Shown here: positions 36,115 to 44,613 of the stretch, piece by piece
Numbering within the stretch: the first letter of the stretch is position 1
Layout of the letters: each line of letters begins with the position of its first letter
Assembly: GCF_026626705.1 (NCBI RefSeq)
Contig: NZ_JAPNKC010000001.1
Coordinates: forward strand, 2,108,001 to 2,172,000
Direction: 5' to 3'
Length of the DNA: 64,000 nucleotides
From: Pyxidicoccus sp. MSG2
GTDB lineage: Bacteria; Myxococcota; Myxococcia; Myxococcales; Myxococcaceae
Translations under genes and position numbers: made by a program
The notes under the pieces: generated by a model
Told to the model about the DNA's origin: nothing
The model's database searches: none
The model's input: only the letters and a program-made list of their open reading frames with translations

Positions 36115-36548
36115 AGGCGCTCCACGGCCTGCCGCACGGTGAGGATGGTGAAGGGCAGACCGCTGCGGCCGGCCATGGACAGCACGCGCTTGTCCTTGCT
36201 CACCAGCCACACGGCCCCGGCGCGGGCGGCCAGGAGGAGGAACATCTGGTCGTCCCTGTCGCGACAGCGGGGCAGTTCCGGCGTGGGTGTCCCCTCCCCC
36301 GCCGGCACCACGCGCACCAGGGCCCGGTAGCGCTCCTGCGTCTTCTGCCGCGCCGCCGCGTCCCACCCCGGACGGAAGTTGCGAGACGCGAGCACGTAGC
36401 CCAGCTCCGCCAGCGTGTCCGCGTCCGCCCAGGCCGTGAGCGTCCCCGCCTCGAGGGCCTCGGCCAGGGGGCGGGCGTACGCGTCGTCGAAGGCGAAGAG
36501 GTCCAGCACCACGTTGGTATCGAGGACGACTGGGAGCGAGGAAGGCAT
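36090..36548 (-). CDS. PIN-domain protein
   Basis: 152 residues from ATG 36548. The fold's acidic residues are visible: VLDTNVVLDLF at the N-terminus, a Glu in DTLAELGYVL, and CRDRDDQMFLLLA with the third acidic pair, then SKDKRVL. This is the COG1569-like PIN group, predicted magnesium-dependent ribonucleases. No antitoxin-like gene precedes it; the divergent neighbour encodes a pseudokinase. So it may be a solitary PIN nuclease rather than half of a toxin-antitoxin pair. Its 3' end overlaps the convergent glycan-binding gene. Confidence 0.82.
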   Translation of the reverse strand: MPSSLPVVLDTNVVLDLFAFDDAYARPLAEALEAGTLTAWADADTLAELGYVLASRNFRPGWDAAARQKTQERYRALVRVVPAGEGTPTPELPRCRDRDDQMFLLLAARAGAVWLVSKDKRVLSMAGRSGLPFTILTVRQAVERLQALVAGR

Positions 36549-36601
36549 GGGGGATTCCGGGGTGGGTGCGCTATGTTCGCCCCGGAGAACGCGAGGGCGG
36601 G

Positions 36602-37624
36602 ATGGAATTACAGCTCCTGAAGTGTCCTGGCTGCGGCGCGAAGCTTCCACCACCTTCCTCGCCCAACGGCATCCTCGTCTGCGAGTACTGCGGCGCCATG
36701 GTGTCCGCGTCGGGCTCGGCGGTGTGGCCCAGGCCCGCGCGCCCCGCGGACGACCCGCCCTTCGCGCCGGACCGCCCCCGCGTCACCGTCGCGGGCACGC
36801 GCTACGTGCTGCTCGGGAGATTGGGACGCGGGGACAGCAGTGACGTCTTCCTCGCGCGGCGCGACGCGCGAATCACCGAGATGGTGGTGCTCAAGGTGGT
36901 CCGGGCCCTCTCGGACGCGGACCTCGTCGCGCGCGAGTACGAGATTCTCGAAGAACTCCACGGTAGCAAGGCCCAGGGCGCCGAGCACTTCACCCGGCTC
37001 CTCCCGCAACCGGTGGCGAGAGGCCCCGTGAAGGACCCGGAGGGCACCCCGCGCGCGGCGGCGGTGTACCGGTGGAACAGCGGCTTCCAGCACTCGCTCA
37101 CCGGTGTGCGCGACGTCCACTCCAGCGGCGTGGACCCGCGCGCGGCGGTGTGGATGTGGAAGCGGCTGCTGGAGGTGCTCGGCTTCGCGCACCGCAGCGG
37201 CTACGTGCACGGCGCGGTGCTGCCGCCGCACCTGCTCATCCACCCGAGGGACCACGGCCTCATGCTGGTGGGCTGGTCCAGCGCGGTGCGCTTCGCCTCG
37301 AACCAGCCCCTGCCCTGCACCAGCGCGCGTCATCGGGACTTCTACCCGGAGGCCCCCTGGAATGGCGCCGCGCCCACGCCCACCACCGACCTGGTGATGG
37401 CCGCGCGCTGCATCGCCTGGGTGATGGGAGGAGACCCGGCGACGGGCTCGGTGCCGGGAGCGGTGCCGCCGCCACTGGCGGACCTGCTGAAGCAACAGTG
37501 TGACGTGGACCACCGCCAGGTGGCCTACGACGCGTGGCAGCTCAAGGAGCGCGTGTCCCAGGCGGCGCGCGAGTCCTTCGGGGAGCCGAAGTTCATCCCC
37601 TTCACGATGCCGGGGTGGCGCTGA
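36602..37624 (+). CDS. Zinc-ribbon pseudokinase
   Basis: 340 residues from ATG 36602. A zinc ribbon opens the protein: C8-x2-C11 and C27-x2-C30. A kinase-like domain follows: Gly-loop region LLGRLGRGDSSDVFLARR near 70-87, a Lys in EMVVLKVVRA, a Glu-bearing helix, and a catalytic-loop position that reads YVHGAVLPPHLLIH, where the catalytic Asp is replaced (HGA instead of HRD/HGD). The DFG position reads LVGWSS. It is therefore predicted to bind but not phosphorylate, or to be inactive. The stop and the ATG of the vWA gene overlap (TGATG), so kinase and vWA protein are translationally coupled and likely form a complex. Confidence 0.82.
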   Translation: MELQLLKCPGCGAKLPPPSSPNGILVCEYCGAMVSASGSAVWPRPARPADDPPFAPDRPRVTVAGTRYVLLGRLGRGDSSDVFLARRDARITEMVVLKVVRALSDADLVAREYEILEELHGSKAQGAEHFTRLLPQPVARGPVKDPEGTPRAAAVYRWNSGFQHSLTGVRDVHSSGVDPRAAVWMWKRLLEVLGFAHRSGYVHGAVLPPHLLIHPRDHGLMLVGWSSAVRFASNQPLPCTSARHRDFYPEAPWNGAAPTPTTDLVMAARCIAWVMGGDPATGSVPGAVPPPLADLLKQQCDVDHRQVAYDAWQLKERVSQAARESFGEPKFIPFTMPGWR

Positions 37625-38601
37625 TGGGACACGGGAGCTACAGCTACGAGGCTCACGAGACGATGACCCGGGCGCGGTCGGAGTTGCCGCGCCAGGAGGT
37701 CTTCCGGCAGGAGCGCTGCCATCCGCTGATGGAGCCGAACGGCGTGAAGTGGCGCGAGAGCCGCGACAGCGAGGCGCATCCACAGTCGCTCGGCATCATC
37801 TTCTCGCTCGACGTCACCGGCTCCATGGGAGAAATCCCCGACCTGCTGGCGCGGCATCGGCTGCCGGCCTTCATGAAGGCGCTGCTGGACGCGGGCATTC
37901 CCGACCCGCAGGTGCTCTTCATGGCGGTGGGTGACGCGGACTGCGACCGCGCGCCGCTCCAGGTGGGCCAGTTCGAGTCCTCCGAGCGGCAGATGGACCA
38001 GTGGCTCACGTGGAGCTACCTGGAGGGAGGCGGCGGCGCGGCGGGGACGGAGTCCTACGAGCTGGGCATGTACTTCGCTGCCCGCCACACGGACCTGGAC
38101 TGCTGGCGCAAGCGCAAGCGGCGCGGCTACTTCTTCATGACGGGAGACGAGCGGCCCTACGGCTATGTCTCGCGCAAGCAGGTGAAGCAGCTCATCGGCG
38201 ACACGCTGGAGCAGGACCTGCCGGTGAAGCAGGTGGTGGACGAGCTGCAACACACCTACGAGCCGTTCTTCCTCATCCCTGACCTCGCGCGGCGGCGCAA
38301 CTGCGAGCGCGACTGGCGGGAGCTGCTCGGCGACCGCGTCATCTGCATGGAGGACCCCACCGACACCGTGGAGGTGACAGCGGGGCTGGTGGGGCTGTGC
38401 GAGGGCGCATTCTCCGACCTGGATGCGGTCGCCCGGCACTTGAAGACGCAGGGCCTGACGCGGCAGCGACTGGGTGCCGTCATCCGCGCGCTCACGCCCT
38501 TCGCGGCGACGCTGGGGCGGGACGGCATCCCCCGGCCCGAGCTGGAGGACGAGCACCTGCCCACGAACGACGACAACTCGGGGCACCGGCGCCTGCGCTG
38601 A
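37624..38601 (+). CDS. von Willebrand factor A-like protein, copy 1
   Basis: 325 residues. A metal-dependent adhesion site of vWA type, DVTGSMG, sits near residues 63-69 after the hydrophobic strand SLGIIFSL. Other landmarks are LFMAVGDADCD, QFESSERQMDQWLTW and GYFFMTGDE. There is no signal peptide, so it is cytosolic. It is a clear paralogue of the gene at 41519, sharing long identical blocks such as APLQ-GQFESSE-QMDQWLTW and the HPFFLIPD/EPFFLIPD region. It is coupled to the pseudokinase by a one-base stop/start overlap. vWA-kinase pairs usually act as regulatory scaffolds; no enzymatic role is supported. Confidence 0.85.
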   Translation: MGHGSYSYEAHETMTRARSELPRQEVFRQERCHPLMEPNGVKWRESRDSEAHPQSLGIIFSLDVTGSMGEIPDLLARHRLPAFMKALLDAGIPDPQVLFMAVGDADCDRAPLQVGQFESSERQMDQWLTWSYLEGGGGAAGTESYELGMYFAARHTDLDCWRKRKRRGYFFMTGDERPYGYVSRKQVKQLIGDTLEQDLPVKQVVDELQHTYEPFFLIPDLARRRNCERDWRELLGDRVICMEDPTDTVEVTAGLVGLCEGAFSDLDAVARHLKTQGLTRQRLGAVIRALTPFAATLGRDGIPRPELEDEHLPTNDDNSGHRRLR

Positions 38602-38746
38602 TTCGCGGCCGATTCCCCATGGAGCGCTGCCGGACCTCACGGGCATTGTCACCCCGTGGGCCTGTTTTCGCCCGGGCACGACCAGACTCATGCGCCCGTT
38701 GCGAATACGTCGTCAGGACGTCCGACATTCCCGCGACAGGTGCCGC

Positions 38747-39994
38747 ATGCCTCTCCCCAGACTGACCCTGCTTTCCGCCGTTCTGCTCACCGGCTGTGCG
38801 ACCAGCCCCGCCGCGAACCGCACTGAATCCACGCCTGCGCCCTCGGCGTCAGCACCCGCCGAGCCGCGCACCGTCCGTGAGGCGCTCGCCCGGGAAATCA
38901 CCGCACCCTTGCCGAGCAGGCCCGTGGAGGCCGAGGGAGTCCTCTTCCGAGGCCAGGTGCTGGCCGCGGGTACGCCGGAGCTGATGAAGCGCCCCAACGG
39001 AGTCACCATCCTCACCCTCCCGATTGGGACCTCCGAGCCAGTGACCTGCCTCTTCTACACGAGCCCCATCGATGCCGGGGCCGCGGCGAGGGGCCTGCTC
39101 GAGGCAATCCTCGATGACGTCACCGTGGAGCGGGTGCGCGCCACGGACGTCAAGTCCTTCACGGGCAGCCCCGCCATGTACCTCGAAGCCGACTACTCGC
39201 GAGGCACCGCTCCTGCGGTGCAGCCAGGCCGCATCAAGGTAATGGTCCACGCGGACCCCGTGCTTCCCAAGTCCTGCTTCCACAACGAACTGGGATACGC
39301 GCGGACCTTCCTCGACGTCACCGAATCCATCGCCACGGGCCTCACCTCCACGGCGCCGGAGCAGCCGGTGGCGCCCTACTACAGCGACGTTCAGGTGATG
39401 CGGGTGGGCGAAGTACCACTCGGGTTCCAGTACACCGCGCTCTTCGGCTCCAAGGCGGGCGGGAGCATCCTGGAGGTCAGCACCACGACGGTGCGTCCCG
39501 GGGCTCCGGGCCAGCAGCTCCAGTTCCAGGACACCAACATCACCGAGCAGGCGGATACCTCGGGGGTGCTCGTGGCCAAGAGCTATTCCAAGCGGGTCAA
39601 CGACACGGTCGCCGCGAACGTGCGCTTGCGCCGGCAGCAGGACGGGGGCTACGGCGTCGAGGGACAGGTGGGCGCCAAGGACGCAAAGGCGCAATTGGGG
39701 GGAGAGCTCATCGGTGAGGTCGGGCTCGCCGCGCGGCTTCGCGAAGGCCTGCTGAAGGGCCAGGATGGGGCGCTGGAGGCCATGCTGTGGGTGCCTCCCG
39801 CCGACGCGTCCGCGCCGACGAAGGTGGTGGTCCGCCCCCGCGCGGAGGCGGGAGCCCGCGCCGCCACGATGGAGTTGGGACCAATGTCCGTGAAGGTGGA
39901 GCTCGACGCCCACGGCTTCCCCCAGCGGATGGAGATTCCCTCGGGAAGCGCCACCGTCGTCCAGGAGCGGCTGTCCCAGACTGGCGAGCCGTAG
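38747..39994 (+). CDS. Lipoprotein of unknown function
   Basis: 415 residues from ATG 38747. The signal peptide ends in a lipobox LTGCA near residue 18, followed by a Ser/Ala/Pro-rich linker. The body is beta-rich without a recognised family; three further Cys are present (VTCLF and SCFHN among them). Residues about 330-415 (VVVRPRAEAGARAATMELG) resemble a small sandwich that might bind lipid or sugar. It sits between the vWA gene and the PurA-like gene, all on the plus strand, but a hairpin follows it, so it may not share their transcript. Confidence 0.72.
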   Translation: MPLPRLTLLSAVLLTGCATSPAANRTESTPAPSASAPAEPRTVREALAREITAPLPSRPVEAEGVLFRGQVLAAGTPELMKRPNGVTILTLPIGTSEPVTCLFYTSPIDAGAAARGLLEAILDDVTVERVRATDVKSFTGSPAMYLEADYSRGTAPAVQPGRIKVMVHADPVLPKSCFHNELGYARTFLDVTESIATGLTSTAPEQPVAPYYSDVQVMRVGEVPLGFQYTALFGSKAGGSILEVSTTTVRPGAPGQQLQFQDTNITEQADTSGVLVAKSYSKRVNDTVAANVRLRRQQDGGYGVEGQVGAKDAKAQLGGELIGEVGLAARLREGLLKGQDGALEAMLWVPPADASAPTKVVVRPRAEAGARAATMELGPMSVKVELDAHGFPQRMEIPSGSATVVQERLSQTGEP

Positions 39995-40001
39995 GAGCAG
40001 G

Positions 40002-40032
40002 CAGGGCCGCGTTCGGGTTCGACGCGGCCCTG
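40002..40032. terminator. Hairpin after the lipoprotein gene
   Basis: CAGGGCCGCG pairs perfectly with CGCGGCCCTG over an 11-base loop, starting seven bases after the stop codon. It separates the lipoprotein from the PurA-like gene. Confidence 0.65.
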
Positions 40033-40086
40033 GGCGGCTGTACACCGTGCGATGCTGTGGGCCGTCCGCCGCGTCACGCCCTGCCC

Positions 40087-41487
40087 ATGAGTTCCTCCCG
40101 CACAGCCCACCTCGTCGTCGACCTCGGCTTCGGAGATGCCGGGAAGGGCACGCTCACCGACTGGCTGGTGCGCCGCCACGACGCGCGCCTCGTGGTGCGC
40201 TTCAACGGAGGAGCCCAGGCCGGCCACAACGTCGTCACCGATGACGGGCGGCACCACACCTTCTCGCAGTTCGGCGCGGGCACCTTCGTCCCGGGCGTGC
40301 GCACGCACCTGGCGCGGCCCACCATCCTCCATCCGCTGGCCATGCGGGTGGAGGCCCGCTACCTCGCGGAGCGCGGCGTGCCGGACGCGCTGGACCGGAC
40401 CACGGTGAGCGAGGGAGCGCGAGTCATCACGCCCTTCCATCAGGCGGTGGGCAGGCTGCGCGAGCTGGCGCGAGGCGCGGGGCGCCACGGCACCTGCGGC
40501 GTCGGCGTGGGCGAGACGGTGCGGGATGCGCTCGCGCACCCGGAGGACGCGCTCCACGCGGGAGACTTGAGCCAACCCGTGTCGCTCGCGCGCAAGGCCC
40601 GCGCCGCACAGGAACGGCTGCGCTCGGAGCTGGCGGACGTGCTGCGCGCCGCGAGGACACATCCCCAAGCGGCGCCAGAGCTGGCGCTCCTGGATGACCC
40701 GGACGTCGCCGAGCGCTGGGCAGAAGCCGTGCAGGCCCTGCGCCCCCGCGAGCGCGTGGTGGGCGACGACGCGTTGGGAGCACGGCTCCGCGAGGGCACC
40801 ACCGTCTTCGAGGGTGCACAGGGCGTGCTGCTGGACGAGTGGCGCGGCTTCCACCCACACACCACCTGGAGCACCTGCACCTTCGACCTCGCGCTGGAGC
40901 TGCTGCGCGAGCAGGACTTCGACGGTGACATCCACCGGCTCGGCGTCCTGCGCACCTATGCCACCCGCCACGGCGAAGGCCCCTTCCCCACCGAGGAGCC
41001 CACCCTCGCGCCCGCCCTTCCCGAGCCACACAACGGCGCCGCGGGCTGGCAGGGAGGCTTCCGCGTGGGCGCCTTCGATTCCGTGCTCGCGCGTTACGCC
41101 CTGGCCGCTTGTGGCGGCGTGGACTCCCTGGCACTCACCCACCTGGACCGGCTCGCGGCCCGCTGGCCCGTGTGCACGGCGTACCGTGCACCGTCGATGG
41201 AGGACGACGTGCTCGTCCGGGACGCAGCGGATGCGTCCCGCGTGACGGCGCCGCGCCTGGGCCCACACCGCGACCTCGCCCACCAGGAGCGCCTCACCCG
41301 CGCGCTGGCCGCGTGCACGCCCAGCCGCGAGGAGCTCCACCTGGGAGAGCCTCCCGCCGGGCGAGCGGACCGCTTCGTGGCGTGGGTGGAATCCACGCTG
41401 GGAGTCCGGGTGTCGGTGACGTCCCACGGCCCCGCCTCACGAGACAAGCGGGAGCGGGGGCTGACGGGGCGAGCGGCTCCAGGCTAG
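40087..41487 (+). CDS. Divergent adenylosuccinate-synthetase-like enzyme
   Basis: 466 residues. The PurA fold is readable: GFGDAGKGTLTDWL (PurA has GDEGKGK; the catalytic Asp is kept), FNGGAQAGHNVV with the catalytic His, FEGAQGVLLD, TYATRHGEGPFPTEEP and LTHLDRLAARWPV. But the TTGRPRRTGW block that binds IMP and aspartate in PurA reads NGAAGWQGGFRVGAFD here, and the start of the GTP loop has Ala for Glu. So it likely uses a related nucleotide or amino-acid substrate rather than being the housekeeping enzyme. It lies between two vWA paralogues, ahead of copy 2 by 31 bases. The PurZ branch, used for phage 2-aminoadenine synthesis, is a relative, but there is no evidence of that role. Confidence 0.78.
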   Translation: MSSSRTAHLVVDLGFGDAGKGTLTDWLVRRHDARLVVRFNGGAQAGHNVVTDDGRHHTFSQFGAGTFVPGVRTHLARPTILHPLAMRVEARYLAERGVPDALDRTTVSEGARVITPFHQAVGRLRELARGAGRHGTCGVGVGETVRDALAHPEDALHAGDLSQPVSLARKARAAQERLRSELADVLRAARTHPQAAPELALLDDPDVAERWAEAVQALRPRERVVGDDALGARLREGTTVFEGAQGVLLDEWRGFHPHTTWSTCTFDLALELLREQDFDGDIHRLGVLRTYATRHGEGPFPTEEPTLAPALPEPHNGAAGWQGGFRVGAFDSVLARYALAACGGVDSLALTHLDRLAARWPVCTAYRAPSMEDDVLVRDAADASRVTAPRLGPHRDLAHQERLTRALAACTPSREELHLGEPPAGRADRFVAWVESTLGVRVSVTSHGPASRDKRERGLTGRAAPG

Positions 41488-41518
41488 CCTTGGGCCCCAC
41501 ACACGAGGGGGTCGTGAC

Positions 41519-42424
41519 ATGGGGTACGGCAGCTACAGCTACGAAGCGCACGAGGCGATGACGAAGGCCCGCAAGGACCTCCCGCAGCAGGAGGTCTTCA
41601 CGCAGCGCGCCTGTCACCCGAAGATGGACCCTCACGGCGTGCGGTTCCGCGAGAGCCGTGACAGTGAGGCGCACCCCAACTCGCTCTCCGTCGTCATGGC
41701 GCTCGACGTGACGGGCTCCATGGGCAACATCCCCGAAATCCTCGCGCGCCAGACGCTGCCGTCCTTCATGAAGGACCTGATGGAGGCGGGCATCCCCGAC
41801 CCACAAGTGATGTTCATGGCGGTGGGCGACGCGTACATGGACCGCGCGCCCCTCCAGGCGGGCCAGTTCGAGTCCTCCGAGCAGCAGATGGACCAGTGGC
41901 TCACGTGGATGTTCCTGGAGCGCGGCGGCGGCAACAACCCGGGGGAGACGTACGAGCTGGGCATGTACTTCGCCGCCGAACACACCGCGATGGACTGCTT
42001 CGAGAAGCGAGGCAAGAAGGGCTACTTCTTCATGACGGGCGACGAGCCCGCCTTCCACTCCGTGTCGAAAGAGCACATCGAGAAGCTCATCGGCACGAAG
42101 CAGGGGCGCGACGTGCCCATGGAAGAAGTGGTCAGCCGGCTGGACAAGACCTTCCACCCGTTCTTCCTCATCCCCGACCAGAACCGCCGCGGCCGCTGCG
42201 AGGCGTTCTGGCGCAAGTACATGGGCGACAGGGTCATCTGCATGGACGACCCGGCGGACACCTGCGACGTGGCCGCCGCGCTGGTGGCCCTCACCGAGCG
42301 CGCCGTCCCCAGCGTCGACGCCGTCGCCGCTCGGCTGCTTGCCTCGGGCACGCCGAAAGAGCGCGTGAAGGGCATCGTCCGGGCCATCGAGCCCTGGGCT
42401 CAGGTCCTCCGGCGCGCGACGTAG
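41519..42424 (+). CDS. von Willebrand factor A-like protein, copy 2
   Basis: 301 residues. It begins MGYGSYSYEAHEAMTKAR, almost the same as copy 1 at 37624, and has the adhesion-site motif DVTGSMG near residue 63, then MFMAVGDAYMD, QFESSEQQMDQWLTW and GYFFMTGDE. It lacks copy 1's acidic C-terminal tail (ELEDEHLPTNDDN). It has no signal peptide. It follows the PurA-like gene by 31 bases on the same strand and is probably co-transcribed with it. The pair arose by duplication, and each copy is linked to a different partner (pseudokinase or PurA-like enzyme). Confidence 0.85.
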   Translation: MGYGSYSYEAHEAMTKARKDLPQQEVFTQRACHPKMDPHGVRFRESRDSEAHPNSLSVVMALDVTGSMGNIPEILARQTLPSFMKDLMEAGIPDPQVMFMAVGDAYMDRAPLQAGQFESSEQQMDQWLTWMFLERGGGNNPGETYELGMYFAAEHTAMDCFEKRGKKGYFFMTGDEPAFHSVSKEHIEKLIGTKQGRDVPMEEVVSRLDKTFHPFFLIPDQNRRGRCEAFWRKYMGDRVICMDDPADTCDVAAALVALTERAVPSVDAVAARLLASGTPKERVKGIVRAIEPWAQVLRRAT

Positions 42425-42439
42425 GACACAGACACGCCA

Positions 42440-42474
42440 GGGCTCTCCCACGGGGCCTCGCGCCGTGGTAGCCC
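42440..42474. terminator. Interrupted hairpin before the helicase gene
   Basis: GGGCT and CCACGG pair with CCGTGG and AGCCC, with small bulges, over a nine-base loop. It sits between the vWA copy 2 stop and the GTG of the DEAD-box gene and may attenuate read-through. Confidence 0.45.
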
Positions 42475-42480
42475 GGGGGC

Positions 42481-43737
42481 GTGAGCGACTCCTTCGAAAC
42501 ACTCGGCCTCTCGCGGGAGACGCTCGGCGCCCTGCGCCGGGCGCGCTTCGCCCGGCCCACTCCCATCCAGGAGCAGGCCATTCCTCCCGCCCTCGACGGG
42601 CGGGACATCATCGGCTGCGCCGCCACCGGCACCGGCAAGACGGCCGCGTACGTGGTGCCCCTGGTGGAGCGCTTCGCCAGGAGGAAGGGCACGCTCGGCC
42701 TGGTGCTCGCCCCCACGCGCGAATTGGTGCTGCAAATCGCGGAGCCGGTGCGCTTCTTCGCCGAGCCGCTCGGCCTCACGCACGCGGTGGTCATCGGCGG
42801 CGAGGACATGGGGGCCCAGGTCCATGCGCTGAAGGAGCGTCCCACCTTCGTGCTCGCCACGCCCGGTCGGCTGGTGGACCTGCTTGAAAACGACGCCGCC
42901 GCCTTTCCGCACCTGGAGGCACTCGTGCTCGACGAGGCGGACCGGATGCTGGACATGGGCTTCCTGCCGCAGCTCGAGCGCATCTTCGCCGCCCTGCCCC
43001 ACCGCCGGCAGACGCTCCTGTTCTCAGCGACGCTGGGCCCGGACGTGAGCCGCTTCGCCCGCCAGCGCCTCTACAACCCCGTGCGCGTGGAGGTGACCCG
43101 CAGCGGCACTCCCGCCGAGCGCGCGGAGCAGCGGCTCTACTTCGTGAGGGCGGAGGAGAAGACGCCGCTGCTGCTCACGCTGCTCGCCAGCGAGGAGCAG
43201 ACGACGCTCGTGTTCGCCCGGGCGAAGGAGCGCGTGGAGAAGGTCCACAAGGCGCTCCAGAAGGCTGGCTACCGCGCCGCCCTGCTGCATGCGGACCGCA
43301 CGCAGAACCAGCGCCGGCAGGCGATGGAGGGCTTCCGCGACGGCACGTACCGCGTCCTCGTGGCCACGGACATCGCCGCGCGCGGCCTGGACGTGGAGGA
43401 CGTGGGCCACGTCATCAACTACGACCTGCCGCACGCCCCCGAGGACTACGTCCACCGCATCGGCCGCACAGCGCGCGCCGCGGCGAGTGGCGTGGCGTCC
43501 ACCTTCGCGATGACTCGGGAGGGACAGGTCGTCACGAAGATTGAGAGCATCATGCGCGCGGAGATTCCCCGCGTCGCCGTGCCGCGCGAGGACCCCGTGT
43601 TCAAGGAGCACTGGGAGAACTTCCTCGCCGCGCAGAGGGACCCGGGGCCGCCGCAGCAGGGAGCGAGCCAGCCCAAGCGCTCTCCGGACCAGGGCCCCGG
43701 ACGGCACGCGCGGACGCACAAGAAGCGCGGTTCCTAG
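42481..43737 (+). CDS. DEAD-box RNA helicase
   Basis: 418 residues from GTG 42481. All helicase motifs are present in order: Q-motif region FARPTPIQEQAI, motif I ATGTGKT, PTRELVLQ, TPGR, DEAD in LDEADRMLDMGF, SAT, then the second RecA domain with VFARAKER, ARGLDVEDV and HRIGRTARA. The C-terminal 45 residues are Pro/Lys/Arg-rich and probably bind RNA. The length and tail match the RhlE group. It unwinds RNA duplexes in ribosome assembly or RNA decay. Its stop shares CTAG with the convergent AlkB-like gene. Confidence 0.94.
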   Translation: MSDSFETLGLSRETLGALRRARFARPTPIQEQAIPPALDGRDIIGCAATGTGKTAAYVVPLVERFARRKGTLGLVLAPTRELVLQIAEPVRFFAEPLGLTHAVVIGGEDMGAQVHALKERPTFVLATPGRLVDLLENDAAAFPHLEALVLDEADRMLDMGFLPQLERIFAALPHRRQTLLFSATLGPDVSRFARQRLYNPVRVEVTRSGTPAERAEQRLYFVRAEEKTPLLLTLLASEEQTTLVFARAKERVEKVHKALQKAGYRAALLHADRTQNQRRQAMEGFRDGTYRVLVATDIAARGLDVEDVGHVINYDLPHAPEDYVHRIGRTARAAASGVASTFAMTREGQVVTKIESIMRAEIPRVAVPREDPVFKEHWENFLAAQRDPGPPQQGASQPKRSPDQGPGRHARTHKKRGS

Positions 43738-44606
43738 GACCTGCGCTCCTTCTCCAGCTCCGCCCGGAAGAACGCACTGCCCCGGGCGAGCTCCTCCATG
43801 TACGGCCGCACGTCCTCGCGGGCCTCGGGGGACAGCTTCGCGAAGGGAATCACGTGCTCGTCGGGCACGTAGCGGAACGTGAGGTTGATGCGGCGGGTGC
43901 GGAAGTCTGGCAGCTCCGGCGGCATCTCGTGACCAGCGCGCGTGTCCACCCGCTGCACGCGGTGGAACGTCTGTTCCTTCCACCGCGCACCACCGAAGAG
44001 CTGGAGTGCGCCGTCGTCCAGCCACTGCTCCAGCACCACCTCGTCGCGCTCACCCGGGCGGGTGGAGGTGACGAATTGGAGGAGGGCGCGCTCGCCGAAG
44101 GACAGCGAGGCCACCGGCCCCGGCTCGAAGTCCTTGTGCTCGCCCACCCGCGCGGTGTCCACCCAGCGCCCGTCCTCCAGGCGGTTGCCGTAGAAGTTCA
44201 CCAGGCACGTGTTGAGGTGCCAGCCCTTCGGCATGTCCGGCCCGCGGAACATCCGCCGCGCCAGCTCCTCAATCTTCGTCACCTGACGCTGGAGCACCGC
44301 GGGGAAGGGCTCGGCCTTCACGCACCGGTTCAGCACGCCCTTCGGCGGGCGGTAGTAGTCCAGGCACGCGAACTGCCAGTTGCCCAGCCAGTACACCGGC
44401 CGCAGCAGCCGCCGCTGCGACTGCCCCGGCGGTGGCGGGAAGTGCTTCGAGTAGCGCTCCTCCCACAGCGGATGGAGCGTACCGAGCCACGCGACCGCCT
44501 CCGCCTTGTCCGCGGCGGACAGGAAGCTCGCGTTGTAGTGGTGGCCCGGGGTGCGCTGGCGGACCTTGTGGGCCAGTGAGCGCCCCCGGTGGGGAGGAAA
44601 TGCCAT
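43734..44606 (-). CDS. AlkB-like 2OG-Fe(II) dioxygenase
   Basis: 290 residues from ATG 44606, seven bases downstream of the endopeptidase stop. The AlkB pattern is visible: NFYGNRLEDGRWVDT, iron-binding H-x-D in GEHKD, LSFGERALLQF, a distal His in QTFHRVQRV and the 2-oxoglutarate-binding RxnLTFR in RRINLTFRYVP. This family repairs alkylated nucleic acid bases or modifies RNA or protein by oxidative demethylation. It is somewhat longer than E. coli AlkB (216), with a distinctive N-terminal extension (HHYNASFLSAADKAEAV). It ends overlapping the helicase gene by four bases, tail to tail. Confidence 0.82.
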   Translation of the reverse strand: MAFPPHRGRSLAHKVRQRTPGHHYNASFLSAADKAEAVAWLGTLHPLWEERYSKHFPPPPGQSQRRLLRPVYWLGNWQFACLDYYRPPKGVLNRCVKAEPFPAVLQRQVTKIEELARRMFRGPDMPKGWHLNTCLVNFYGNRLEDGRWVDTARVGEHKDFEPGPVASLSFGERALLQFVTSTRPGERDEVVLEQWLDDGALQLFGGARWKEQTFHRVQRVDTRAGHEMPPELPDFRTRRINLTFRYVPDEHVIPFAKLSPEAREDVRPYMEELARGSAFFRAELEKERRS

Positions 44607-44613
44607 GGACGCC

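Noticed and set aside
36090..36548. PIN gene as toxin of a toxin-antitoxin pair
   Set aside because: No small antitoxin-like gene lies beside it; the divergent neighbour is a pseudokinase and the convergent one a glycan-binding protein.
40087..41487. PurA-like gene as phage-type PurZ for 2-aminoadenine DNA
   Set aside because: The catalytic Asp that PurZ typically replaces is kept, and no dATP pyrophosphohydrolase, special polymerase or other phage genes are nearby.
37624..42424. vWA proteins as part of a tellurite-resistance/Ter-type system
   Set aside because: No TerD, TerC or related genes are present; only the generic vWA fold is shared.
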